DNA from: Actinomycetota bacterium
GTDB lineage: Bacteria; Actinomycetota; CADDZG01; JAHWKV01
DNA length: 39,862 bases
Assembly: GCA_030447305.1 (NCBI GenBank)
Contig: JAUJPC010000001.1
Coordinates: forward strand, 721,086-760,947
Reading direction: 5' to 3'
Below, piece by piece: positions 32,225-39,834 of this stretch. A program made the position numbers and the translations under genes. Below the pieces are notes generated by a model, which worked only from the letters and a program-made list of their open reading frames with translations, ran no database searches and was not told the DNA's origin. The first letter of the stretch is position 1, and every line of letters starts with the position of its first letter.

Positions 32225-33691
32225 TCAGTGGCCTAAGGCCACCACCAGCATCGGCTCGGCCTCGGTTTGGAAAAACCTCCTCACCTCGTCGTCGTAGAAC
32301 GTAAGACCGGTGGCGCCCAACCCGCAGGCGTAGGCGCAAAGGTACATCCGTCCGGCCACTATGCCGGCGTTTAGCTGAGCCGCTCGGTAGCTTCTGGGAC
32401 CCAGGGTGGAGGCTGCATCCTGAAGGTTGCTGAGGAGGAACAGAGTCGCTGCGGCGTCGCCGCCCAGGTCCTGTTCGAGGCACAGGAACCTGGCCTTTTG
32501 CCGCAGATTCCCCGAGGCGATCTGCTCCAAATCCCAGCCGGCGGCGTACGCGCCCGGCTTCAGGCCCTCGACCGCGTTCGCGATCAATGCGACCTGAGTA
32601 AGGCGGCGACCCCAGTCACAGTTCAGCTCGTAGGTGGAGTGGGCAATGATCCCCTCTAGCTCTTCCCTGAGGACCGGCTCATGCGTGAACTCCCTCTTGG
32701 ACCCGCGACGGCGGATCACCTTCTCTATGCCGGTCAAGGCGACGTTGGGCGGGACCGGCGCGTCATTCGGGTAGGGAGCCTGCTGCCAAAACCGAGCCTC
32801 GGCCGGACTGCGAAGGCCGGTTTGGCGATGGGCCTCCACAACCTCATCGTACTCGCGCTGCCTGGAGGACAGCTTTGCTGTTGGGTGATCGATCGGTGAA
32901 GCAGGCGACGCGGCAGCGACGATCCGGGAGGTGCCGTCCTCGCCGTACCCGATGGGCACCATGCAGATGGACATCTCGCTCCGCCCGTCGATCCCCACCA
33001 ACGTGTCGAGCTCGTGGTCGACGAAGCCGAGCACCACCTCCGAGGAGTGGCCTCCCGAAGCGCTCAGGGCCAGCAGGTTGGCCAGGATCATGCCCGAGTC
33101 CCAGTACAGGTGACGGTACCCGCGGGCGCGGTACTTCCAGTTGGTTCGCCACGGGATGCCCGTCAGTATGACCGTAACCGGAGCCCGGCCTGGGGAGGGG
33201 CGTTCTCCGCCCGCCCTCAACAGATAAGGACGGGGGTCTCCCGGGCGAAGCAGGCGCAGGGCATCATCCAGGGGGCTGTAGTGGTACAGCCCCGCCTCAA
33301 GGCCCTCCATCCCGGCGCAAGCCACGTATACCTCGATCGGATAGAGGGCGCCCGCGCAGGCGTAGGTCCGCAGATAGACGGGCTTGCCGCCCGGATTGGA
33401 CCTTACCCGCCGCACCCCTGCGGACAGCACGAGAAGGCGGGCGAGCTCGGGCAGGTCCAGATCTCGCGGCTCGCCAAGCTGCTGGCTGGCTGCTCTCATC
33501 GCGGGAAACCCGGTATCCCGCGAGCGGTCTGGAAGGGGGATCGGTGAGAGGTCGGGATAGCTTTTGAACGGCTCCGGCTGGTCAGACCAGTCGATGCGAT
33601 GGCTGCCCGAGCGAACCGACACGGGGGAGTGTTTGGTCAGCTCGTGATACCGAAAGGGCTGGTAACCGGGGCCCGTGTCGTGTTCGGTCAT
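32225..33691 (-). CDS. Tandem nitroreductase-fold (SagB-type) oxidoreductase
   Basis: 488 residues built as two nitroreductase-like halves. The first (about 60-255) carries LVLSAGVRRVRSNPGGKPVY, YACAGALYPIEVYV, GLYHYSPLDDALRLL and YWDSGMILANLLALSASGG. The second (about 310-488) has VIRRRGSKREFTHEPVLREE, GLKPGAYAAGWDLEQI, and ending AQLNAGIVAGRMYLCAYACG and TGLTFYDDEV. SagB-type enzymes use FMN to oxidise azoline rings in thiazole/oxazole-modified peptides, but many stand-alone relatives exist. No YcaO cyclodehydratase, precursor peptide or SagC partner is visible, so a role in peptide maturation is not supported here. It lies 37 bp downstream of the MerR gene on the same strand, probably one operon. 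Confidence 0.8.
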   Translation of the reverse strand: MTEHDTGPGYQPFRYHELTKHSPVSVRSGSHRIDWSDQPEPFKSYPDLSPIPLPDRSRDTGFPAMRAASQQLGEPRDLDLPELARLLVLSAGVRRVRSNPGGKPVYLRTYACAGALYPIEVYVACAGMEGLEAGLYHYSPLDDALRLLRPGDPRPYLLRAGGERPSPGRAPVTVILTGIPWRTNWKYRARGYRHLYWDSGMILANLLALSASGGHSSEVVLGFVDHELDTLVGIDGRSEMSICMVPIGYGEDGTSRIVAAASPASPIDHPTAKLSSRQREYDEVVEAHRQTGLRSPAEARFWQQAPYPNDAPVPPNVALTGIEKVIRRRGSKREFTHEPVLREELEGIIAHSTYELNCDWGRRLTQVALIANAVEGLKPGAYAAGWDLEQIASGNLRQKARFLCLEQDLGGDAAATLFLLSNLQDAASTLGPRSYRAAQLNAGIVAGRMYLCAYACGLGATGLTFYDDEVRRFFQTEAEPMLVVALGH

Positions 33692-33728
33692 GACCGCCTG
33701 ATCATAGGCAGCTCACAGGCGGACGGGG

Positions 33729-34472
33729 TCACCCGCTCTGCTGGCCTAGCTGTCCTTGCAGGTCCAGCAGCGTAGCCGCCTCGGTGGTGCTCTGCATCGC
33801 ACGGGCGAGGAATACGCTCACCGCCTCTGAAGCCAGCGGGCGCATGTCCTGAAGGATCTTCGTGATATCCGTGAGAGACCGCTCCGCAGTCTGCCCGCTG
33901 ACGAAAGGCTCCCAGATGAACATGTTGAACATGGCCACCAGCCGCCAGGCAATGCCTTCGATGTCGGCTTTCATCAGCTCCGCCTGCTTGAGGACCACGG
34001 CAAGCGGGATTCCTACCGAGACCAGCTGAGCCCCCACCTTCATCAGTCGCGGGCTGGGGATCCGCCAGCCATCGCCTTCGGGTGCCAGCAGGTCAAGCTC
34101 CACGGCTTTGGAGATGAGTGACGGATCACGTTTTATCTCAGGGAAAAGCTCCTCGAGCTTCGCTCGAGACACCGACTCGGGAACCTCATCGGTCCACGGT
34201 GCCATCAGGGCGTCACTGAAGCCGAGGACATCGCTCAGGGAGGAACCATGGTCCCACGCAGACAGCAGATCGTTGATGGCCTGCAACCCGAATCCGCGCT
34301 GCTGCAGGCGCGATATGAGCCGCAGCCGGGTAAGGTGACGCTCGTTGTAATAGCCGATGCGGCCGACGATTTCGGGAGGGTCCAGAACGCCCCGGGTCTG
34401 ATAGGCGCGTACGTTGCGAGTGGTAGTGCCGGCCTGTCTGGCCAGCTCGTCAATGGTCATTTTGTCGGACAT
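33729..34472 (-). CDS. MerR-family transcriptional regulator with helical effector domain
   Basis: 247 residues, ATG 34472 with GGAGG six bases upstream. The winged helix at residues 5-75 is MerR-type: MTIDELARQAGTTTRNVRAY (helix-turn-helix), QTRGVLDPPEIVGRIGYYNE (wing) and RLRLISRLQQRGFGLQAIND. The remaining 170 residues are helical with no Cys cluster, so it is not a classical metal sensor; the domain (IPLAVVLKQAELMKADIEGI) may bind a small hydrophobic ligand. It is divergent from the membrane protein at 34579 across three 15-bp-spaced direct repeats, which are its likely operator, and is probably autoregulated. Confidence 0.88.
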   Translation of the reverse strand: MSDKMTIDELARQAGTTTRNVRAYQTRGVLDPPEIVGRIGYYNERHLTRLRLISRLQQRGFGLQAINDLLSAWDHGSSLSDVLGFSDALMAPWTDEVPESVSRAKLEELFPEIKRDPSLISKAVELDLLAPEGDGWRIPSPRLMKVGAQLVSVGIPLAVVLKQAELMKADIEGIAWRLVAMFNMFIWEPFVSGQTAERSLTDITKILQDMRPLASEAVSVFLARAMQSTTEAATLLDLQGQLGQQSG

Positions 34473-34501
34473 GGTGCCTCCAGAATACCCCTCGGAACGG
34501 T

Positions 34502-34530
34502 TTGCAACGTATCATCCAGCAATGTATCAT
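34502..34530 (+). promoter_or_regulatory. Predicted promoter for the membrane protein gene
   Basis: TTGCAA (34502-34507) and TATCAT (34525-34530) are 17 bp apart, a near-ideal sigma-70-type promoter facing the gene at 34579, with a predicted start about 34537 and a leader of about 40 nt. The spacing is ordinary rather than the stretched 19-20 bp typical of MerR-activated promoters. The first two direct repeats overlap the -35/spacer and the -10. Confidence 0.5.
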
Positions 34531-34544
34531 TTCTCAATGTAAAT
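34505..34544. repeat. Three 15-bp-period direct repeats, likely MerR operator
   Basis: CAACGTATCAT (34505-34515), CAATGTATCAT (34520-34530) and CAATGTAAAT (34535-34544) occur at exactly 15-bp spacing with four-base spacers CCAG and TTCT. They lie between the divergent MerR and membrane-protein genes and cover the predicted plus-strand promoter. Direct rather than palindromic repeats are unusual for MerR operators. Confidence 0.6.
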
Positions 34545-34578
34545 AGAAACCGGGACGACTAGCTAGGGGAGGTACGGC

Positions 34579-36345
34579 ATGGGTGTGTGGGACAACTGGT
34601 TCTACGTAGTTGCTCCTTTTTTGTATTATCTCGCAGTCGTCTACGTCCTTTGTGCGCTGGGGCGCAGCGACAGGGTAAACATACTGCCCCAGTTCTTCGG
34701 CCGGGTTTCAGACAGCCTTCACCGCGCCACTGGCTATCCGGGGTGGGCGATGGCCGGGTCTCTGAGCGGCCTTCTGGTGCTGCTGGTAGCGGCGATGGGT
34801 CTCTACTGGGACGTTGCCTGGCACATCGACCTGGGACGTGACGAGATGCTACTGAATCCTTCACACACGATGATCCTTCTCGGCCTGGGCGGCCTGATGT
34901 ACGCAGCCGCCATCGCCACCACGTTCGCCACTCTTGACGGCGCAAACGTCGGTCTCAAATGGCGAAAGCTTACGATTCCATGGTCCGCCCTGGCTTTGTT
35001 CTCGCTAGGACTTGGCGGTATCGCCTCCTTCCCCTTCGATGAGCTGTGGCACCGTGCCTACGGCATAGACGTGACTCTTTGGAGCCCCACCCACCTTCAG
35101 CTGCTGGGCGGTGGAGGCTTCGCCACCATCGCCTGCTGGATGATGATTGCCGAGGGTGCACGAGGGGCCAACCCGAACAAGGTCGGCCGCTTCATCCACA
35201 TCATGGCCTCGGGTGCTTGCCTGATGGGCATAACGATTTTCCAGGGCGAGTTCGAGTTCCGGGTCCTGCAGTTCCAGATGGCGTACTACCCGGTTCTGGT
35301 TATGCTCGCCGCCGGCTTCGTCCTGACCGCAGCACGGATCGCTCTGGGGCCGTGGGGCGCTTTCAAGACCACCCTGTTCTACCTGGGGGTCCGCGGCTTT
35401 TTGATCCTCATCGTCTCCACCGCCCTGAATCACACGGTGGTGCACTTCGCTACATACCTGATTCCGGCGCTTTGTGTGGAGCTTGCAGCGGTCATCGCTA
35501 AGCCTGAGAACCGGGCGAAGTTCGCCCTTACCTCCGGTGTGCTCCTGGGGACCGTCGGCCTCGCAGCCGAGCTCGCCTGGATGCCACTCACCGGGTGGTT
35601 GGAGGTCACCCCCTCACTGCTTCCCAAGGCGGTTCCTCTCGCCTTTGTGGCCGCAATCGCCGCTTCCTTTATCGGCGTCCGGCTCGGCCGTGTCTTCGAC
35701 CGGACCGACAACCCCGAGAAAGCCCGCTTCCCGAGGGGTGTCATTGCGGCCGCAACTCTGGCGGTCATCGTGACCCTGGCCGTCCCACTTCCCCGTCAGG
35801 AGAACGATGCGCAGGTGACCATGAGACTGGTGGACCGTCAGGGAGACATGGCCAAGATAGAGGTCACGCTCGACCCGCCGAACGCCGCCGACGGCTACAC
35901 GGTCTTCGGCGTCGGTTCCAACCAGGGAGGTGACCCCGTGGTCAGCTCGCCCCTCATCAAGATCGATGAGGGCCGCTACATCTCGGAGAATGCTCACCCG
36001 ATCTCCGGCGACTGGAAGACCTCAGTTGCACTGTTCAAGGACAACTTGGTCATGGCCGCTCCGGTGTACCTGCCGCCCGACCCCGAGTTCGGTGCTTCGG
36101 CCGTCCCCGCACTCACAGAGCGCACAGAGAAGTTCAACGTGATCACCGACATCACGCTGCGGGAGACCCTCGCTTTCGACGGGCCGGTGTGGCCGTCGAT
36201 CGTGGCCTACGCCGAGATTCTGGCCGTGCTGTTCGCATGGATCGCCATCTTCGCCCTGGCGGAGCGGCGGATAGTCGAAGGCCGGGTGGACACCTACGAG
36301 GGTAGGGGCCGCCGGGCCGGGGTTCCGAGCTTCTCCCGGGGCTGA
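34579..36345 (+). CDS. Polytopic membrane protein with conserved membrane His/Asp motifs and C-terminal extracytoplasmic domain
   Basis: 588 residues, ATG 34579 behind AGGGGAGGTACGGC. About ten transmembrane helices occupy residues 1-410, then a soluble domain (about 415-530; TMRLVDRQGDMAKIEVTL, GYTVFGVGSNQGG, ISGDWKTSVALFKDNLVM) and a last helix (SIVAYAEILAVLFAWIAIFA). Loop and helix-edge motifs rich in His, Asp and Trp stand out: GLYWDVAWHIDLGRDE, LNPSHTMILLGLGG, FDELWHRAYGIDVTLWSPTH, and NHTVVHFATYL. Such sites could bind metal or heme. The soluble part is beta-rich and vaguely like YtkA-type domains next to copper-handling proteins, but this is weak. Probably controlled by the divergent MerR regulator. 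Family not recognised with confidence. Confidence 0.75.
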   Translation: MGVWDNWFYVVAPFLYYLAVVYVLCALGRSDRVNILPQFFGRVSDSLHRATGYPGWAMAGSLSGLLVLLVAAMGLYWDVAWHIDLGRDEMLLNPSHTMILLGLGGLMYAAAIATTFATLDGANVGLKWRKLTIPWSALALFSLGLGGIASFPFDELWHRAYGIDVTLWSPTHLQLLGGGGFATIACWMMIAEGARGANPNKVGRFIHIMASGACLMGITIFQGEFEFRVLQFQMAYYPVLVMLAAGFVLTAARIALGPWGAFKTTLFYLGVRGFLILIVSTALNHTVVHFATYLIPALCVELAAVIAKPENRAKFALTSGVLLGTVGLAAELAWMPLTGWLEVTPSLLPKAVPLAFVAAIAASFIGVRLGRVFDRTDNPEKARFPRGVIAAATLAVIVTLAVPLPRQENDAQVTMRLVDRQGDMAKIEVTLDPPNAADGYTVFGVGSNQGGDPVVSSPLIKIDEGRYISENAHPISGDWKTSVALFKDNLVMAAPVYLPPDPEFGASAVPALTERTEKFNVITDITLRETLAFDGPVWPSIVAYAEILAVLFAWIAIFALAERRIVEGRVDTYEGRGRRAGVPSFSRG

Positions 36346-36371
36346 CCACAAGCAGTTCCCCCCAAGCCCAC

Positions 36372-36404
36372 AGAGGCGCCGCACAAGCGGCGCCTCTTTG
36401 ATTT
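36372..36404 (+). terminator. Strong intrinsic terminator, probably bidirectional
   Basis: AGAGGCGCCGC (36372-36382) pairs perfectly with GCGGCGCCTCT (36387-36397) around an ACAA loop and is followed by TTGATTT. It lies 26 bp after the membrane-protein stop and 14 bp before the stop of the converging DUF2007 gene, so it can serve both. Confidence 0.85.
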
Positions 36405-36418
36405 GCGCGGCGGAAAGT

Positions 36419-36733
36419 TCAGACCGGTGTGCGGGGAGCTCCACACTGCCAGCACTCGGTGAACTGTCCCTCGATGGTTTCGGAGCAATCGGGGCAGACC
36501 CAGTCCTCGAAGATCAGCTGGCTCTGCAGCGCCTGGTCGATCAACCGCCTCGCCGTTTCCCGGTCAGCCTCGTTGACCCAGATGCTGGGGAGCGTGTCCA
36601 TCGTTATGGGTACCTCACCCTGGATGGCGACAAGATGCTCGCCGCGGACGACTGAGAAGATGCCTTCGGAGTCGAGAAAGCCTCGGATGAGGTGCGCCTG
36701 CGTGAGATTCGTGGCGACATAGGCCCGGATCAC
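36419..36733 (-). CDS. DUF2007-type protein with C-terminal zinc ribbon (104 aa)
   Basis: GTG 36733 has AAGGAG six bases upstream. Residues 1-70 resemble the DUF2007 'putative signal-transducing' fold (VATNLTQAHLIRGFLDSEGI, then WVNEADRETARRLIDQAL). The tail is a four-cysteine zinc ribbon: VCPDCSETIEGQFTECWQCG (CxxC-x10-CxxC). The role is unknown; such proteins are thought to sense or bind a partner protein. It lies about 54 bp downstream of moaA on the same strand and could be in its operon. Confidence 0.8.
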   Translation of the reverse strand: MIRAYVATNLTQAHLIRGFLDSEGIFSVVRGEHLVAIQGEVPITMDTLPSIWVNEADRETARRLIDQALQSQLIFEDWVCPDCSETIEGQFTECWQCGAPRTPV

Positions 36734-36787
36734 TGATGCTCCTTGCGGGCCGGTTCACCCGACGCGTTCAAGGCAGCGCGGGGAGGA

Positions 36788-37828
36788 CTAGCCCCCGATG
36801 TAGGACATCTCCACCTTGGGCATGCCCTCGGTGAGCGATGATCGGATCTCCGAGTAGCGGTCCTTGCGGTTTGCCCAGGTGGTGCCGATGGCCGCGGACA
36901 GATCCTCGTCGGAGATGCCGTCACGGATCAACTGGCGCAGGTCCTGACCCTTCACCGCAAAAAGACAGGTGTAGAGCTTGCCCTCGGCGGAGATCCGTGC
37001 CCGGGTGCACCCACCGCAAAACGGCTTGGTGACCGAGGCGATGATCCCGACCTCGTTGTCGTCACCCTTGTACCGCCAGCGGTTGGCCACCTCACCGGGG
37101 TAGTTGGGCGGGATCTGTTCCAGCGGCATGTCGGCACTGATGATCTCGACGATCTCGGCAGCGGGGACCACGTCATCCAGCTTCCAGCCGTTGCTGTGAC
37201 CGACGTCCATGTACTCGATGAACCGCAGGATGTGCCCCTGCTCCCGGAAGTAGCGTGCCATCGGCAGGATGCTCTGCTCGTTGACCCCCCGCTTGACGAC
37301 CATGTTGATCTTGATCGGAGCGAGCCCAACCCGAGCAGCCTCGTCGATGCCGGCAAGCACCTTCTCCACGGGAAAGGCGACGTCGTTCATCGCCTTGAAG
37401 ATCTCGTTATCCAGCGAGTCCAGGCTGACCGTGACCCTGCGGAGCCCGGCATCCTTCAAAGCCTGGGCCTTTCGCGCCAGCATCGACCCGTTGGTGGTGA
37501 GCGTCAGGTCCAGCCCCGGAATGCCGGCAAGCATCTCGATCAGATTCTCGAGGTTACGCCGCACCAGGGGCTCACCACCGGTAAGACGGATCTTCTCTAT
37601 ACCGTGGCCGACGAACACGCGGGCCAGGCGCTCGATCTCCTCGAAGGTGAGCAGCTCCTTGCGGTCCAGGAACTGGTAGTCGCTGCCGAAGATCTCCTTG
37701 GGCATGCAGTAGATGCAGCGGAAGTTGCATCGGTCGGCCACCGAGATCCTCAGGTCGCGGAGGGGCCTTCCAAGGGTGTCGGTGACACCTGAGGACTGCT
37801 TCAAGTCCGGTACAAGAGTGGTTGCCAT
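36788..37828 (-). CDS. moaA: GTP 3',8-cyclase MoaA
   Basis: Radical-SAM enzyme that, with MoaC, turns GTP into cyclic pyranopterin monophosphate in molybdenum cofactor synthesis. The N-terminal cluster is C34, C38, C41 ([12 protein letters not shown]) and the C-terminal substrate-side cluster is [32 protein letters not shown] and [10 protein letters not shown] are typical core segments. The protein ends in Gly-Gly, the flexible tail needed for activity. 346 residues, ATG 37828 with only a weak ribosome-binding site. No other moa gene is in view. Confidence 0.96.
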   Translation of the reverse strand: MATTLVPDLKQSSGVTDTLGRPLRDLRISVADRCNFRCIYCMPKEIFGSDYQFLDRKELLTFEEIERLARVFVGHGIEKIRLTGGEPLVRRNLENLIEMLAGIPGLDLTLTTNGSMLARKAQALKDAGLRRVTVSLDSLDNEIFKAMNDVAFPVEKVLAGIDEAARVGLAPIKINMVVKRGVNEQSILPMARYFREQGHILRFIEYMDVGHSNGWKLDDVVPAAEIVEIISADMPLEQIPPNYPGEVANRWRYKGDDNEVGIIASVTKPFCGGCTRARISAEGKLYTCLFAVKGQDLRQLIRDGISDEDLSAAIGTTWANRKDRYSEIRSSLTEGMPKVEMSYIGG

Positions 37829-37856
37829 TCGCTCAGTCTAACGTTGGGGGGGATAT

Positions 37857-37898
37857 AAGAATTCCCACTCGAGAGGGTTAATTGGAGTGGGAATTCTT
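37857..37898 (-). terminator. 14-bp perfect inverted repeat between the surface-protein gene and moaA
   Basis: AAGAATTCCCACTC (37857-37870) and GAGTGGGAATTCTT (37885-37898) are perfect complements around a 14-base loop. On the minus strand it starts 17 bp after the surface-protein stop and ends 28 bp before the moaA start. It is probably the terminator of the sortase operon; a binding site upstream of moaA is also possible. Confidence 0.6.
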
Positions 37899-37915
37899 GG
37901 CGAGCGAGAAAGCGG

Positions 37916-39046
37916 CTACCCTCGGTTGACCCTAAAGGTCGGATACTTGACCGTTGGAGGGGTCCCTTCGGGAAGCCGGGTTCCCTTCAGTAGCTTGCGG
38001 GAGGTCCGCCACATCAGCCCGGACGCGATCAGCAGCAGGATGCCGGTCACGATGAACTTGAACGGGTTCGTAACGGTTACACCGTCGTTCGCCTGGGCCT
38101 GTGCCCGGGCGTCCAACGGCGACGGCTCCCCACCGCCCGCGGCTTCGAACTGCTCCGGAGGAACCCCGCTGTAGGGCAGGGTCTCGTCGAAGGCGGTGCC
38201 GCCGCTGCCCGGAGCGGACTTGACGATGGGGGCAATCGCCTTTCCAAAGCTGTTGTTTCTTCCCGGGGCGGCGGGCTTGGGGTTCTCCTTGCCGGTCACG
38301 ATGTTCGTGCCGGGAACGGTCGGCTTGTTGGGGTCGGGGGCGGCTGCTGCGCCTGCTGGTGCCGCCCCCGCGGGCGTTGGGGGTCCCGAGGGCCCCGCGG
38401 TTACCGCGGCCGTCGGGCCCGACATGGTCTCGATACCCGCAGAAACCGGGCTCTTCCTGACCGCGATGACCTTGTAGGTGAGGGGCTTGGCGTGAGGGGC
38501 GTCGGAGTCGGTGAGTGAGGTGGCCGTACCTGCGTAGACCTGACTGTAGGCGCCGCCCTCGACAGAGCGCTGGACCTTGTAGCCGATGAGGTCCCTCTCC
38601 TGGTTGGCGGCCCACGTGACGTGCGGAACGCCGTCTTTGAGAGCAGCCTTGACGTCCCTGGGAGCGGCCGGCGGATTGTTCACCTTGACGCTGATTACGG
38701 AGGTTTGGCTATCACGGGAGGAAGTGGCGACCGCTTTTAGCTCATAGGTTCCGTTCAGAGGGACACCACCCGCATCCCATATTGCGTCGTGAACGTCGTC
38801 GTCCTTCTTCGAAAGGGTCAGCGGTTCGCTCCTGCCCGGAACGCTAGCCTTTATGGATACCTCTTCCGGGAAAAGACCCCCAAGTCCTGGGTCCGGCCGG
38901 GACCTGACGGCAATCCGCGTGGATCCTTCAACCACCTCCCCCGAAACCGGTGTCAGAAATTCCGGCTTGGACAACGCTGCCGCGGGGGCCGCCCACAGCG
39001 CCACTAACATCATGCCGGTCACAACCGCTACAAGTCGGCGCTTCAT
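37916..39046 (-). CDS. Secreted fibronectin-III-like surface protein with C-terminal anchor
   Basis: 376 residues. The signal peptide (MKRRLVAVVTGMMLVALWAA, cut near AAALS) is followed by a beta-rich region (PVSGEVVEGSTRIAVRSRPD), a fibronectin-III-like domain (APRDVKAALKDGVPHVTWAA, then LIGYKVQRSVEGG and PLTYKVIAVRKS), an Ala/Pro/Gly-rich stalk, an LPYSG motif at residues 290-294, a transmembrane helix (FKFIVTGILLLIASGLMW) and a basic tail. ATG 39046 overlaps the sortase stop (ATGA), so translation is coupled and the protein is the probable sortase substrate. AAGGAAC upstream serves as ribosome-binding site. Confidence 0.8.
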   Translation of the reverse strand: MKRRLVAVVTGMMLVALWAAPAAALSKPEFLTPVSGEVVEGSTRIAVRSRPDPGLGGLFPEEVSIKASVPGRSEPLTLSKKDDDVHDAIWDAGGVPLNGTYELKAVATSSRDSQTSVISVKVNNPPAAPRDVKAALKDGVPHVTWAANQERDLIGYKVQRSVEGGAYSQVYAGTATSLTDSDAPHAKPLTYKVIAVRKSPVSAGIETMSGPTAAVTAGPSGPPTPAGAAPAGAAAAPDPNKPTVPGTNIVTGKENPKPAAPGRNNSFGKAIAPIVKSAPGSGGTAFDETLPYSGVPPEQFEAAGGGEPSPLDARAQAQANDGVTVTNPFKFIVTGILLLIASGLMWRTSRKLLKGTRLPEGTPPTVKYPTFRVNRG

Positions 39047-39669
39047 GTCAGTTCCTTTGTCTCTACCAGCTTCGCTCTGGCGACGAGCCTCTGCCGGTCG
39101 GTCCCTCTGGGGTGGCAGGTGGTCAAAGTGAGGATCGAGTCTGTAACTTGCTCGGCCACGCTCCAGTCGTTGGCCGCCACGACCCATGGGTTCTGGTGAC
39201 CGGCAAACGGGGAGATGACCTCGTAGGTGTGCTTTGCGAAAGGCGTCTCGAGATAGACCTTGTCGCCCGGCTTCAGGATCTCCAGGTTGGCGAACGGCTT
39301 GCCGTAGGTAGTGCGATGGCCCGCGATCGCCACGTTGCCCGGCTCGCCCGGCAGAGGAGTGTTGGGGTAGTGCCCTGCTCCCGTGTTGAGAGCTTTGTTC
39401 GAGGTTCCCTCCACCACGATGGTGTCTGTTTTCATGGCCGGGATGATTATGCGGGTCAGCGGCTCGGCGTCAGCAATGCGACCGGTGCGGTACGCCTCCT
39501 TGTGGCTGTCGCTCGCGAAGGTGCTGCGCAAGGTGCCCTGGGTGCGGCCGGCCTGCCAGTCCGTGTAAAACGGATAGGCGACGAAGCCGGCAGCACCAAT
39601 TGCAGTGGCCACCGACATGAATGCAAGGGACAGGGCGAGGATTCGACGGCCCCTCATGCTCAATGCCAA
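39043..39669 (-). CDS. Sortase (class E-like)
   Basis: 208-residue membrane-anchored transpeptidase that links surface proteins to the cell wall. The N-terminus has a hydrophobic anchor (ILALSLAFMSVATAIGAAGF). The catalytic set is H118 (GNVAIAGHRTTYG), C185 (LTLTTCHPRGT) and R194 (DRQRLVARAK). The HYPNTPLPGEPGN segment before the His is typical of class E sortases. TTG 39669 is chosen because GAGGTGATGAG precedes it; ATG 39657 is 17 bases from that site. It is translationally coupled by an ATGA overlap to the surface-protein gene downstream. Confidence 0.88.
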   Translation of the reverse strand: MALSMRGRRILALSLAFMSVATAIGAAGFVAYPFYTDWQAGRTQGTLRSTFASDSHKEAYRTGRIADAEPLTRIIIPAMKTDTIVVEGTSNKALNTGAGHYPNTPLPGEPGNVAIAGHRTTYGKPFANLEILKPGDKVYLETPFAKHTYEVISPFAGHQNPWVVAANDWSVAEQVTDSILTLTTCHPRGTDRQRLVARAKLVETKELT

Positions 39670-39767
39670 CTCATCACCTCTTTAGCCGCCCACCCCCCGG
39701 AGGAGATGCTCATTCTGAGCACCGGTTCCGGGGAAGAAGGGGAACAATTCTATCGGTTGCTGACGAA

Positions 39768-39799
39768 GTGGCTCGGTGCGGTTTGACGGGCCGAGCCAC
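39768..39799. other. Inverted repeat upstream of the sortase gene
   Basis: GTGGCTCGG (39768-39776) and CCGAGCCAC (39791-39799) are perfect 9-bp complements around a 14-base loop, within the divergent region between the sortase (starting 39669) and the gene beginning near 39835. It could be an operator; termination is less likely as neither flanking gene ends here. Confidence 0.35.
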
Positions 39800-39834
39800 A
39801 TCAGCGTTGAGATGGATAAGCGGGGGAGGGTGGG

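Noticed and set aside
32225-34472. Ribosomal peptide (azole) biosynthesis cluster
   Set aside because: Only a SagB-like protein is present; no YcaO cyclodehydratase, precursor peptide or transporter was found in the flanks.
38950-39786. Plus-strand frame opposite the sortase
   Set aside because: Shadow of the sortase and surface-protein genes, whose motifs and ATGA coupling are clear.
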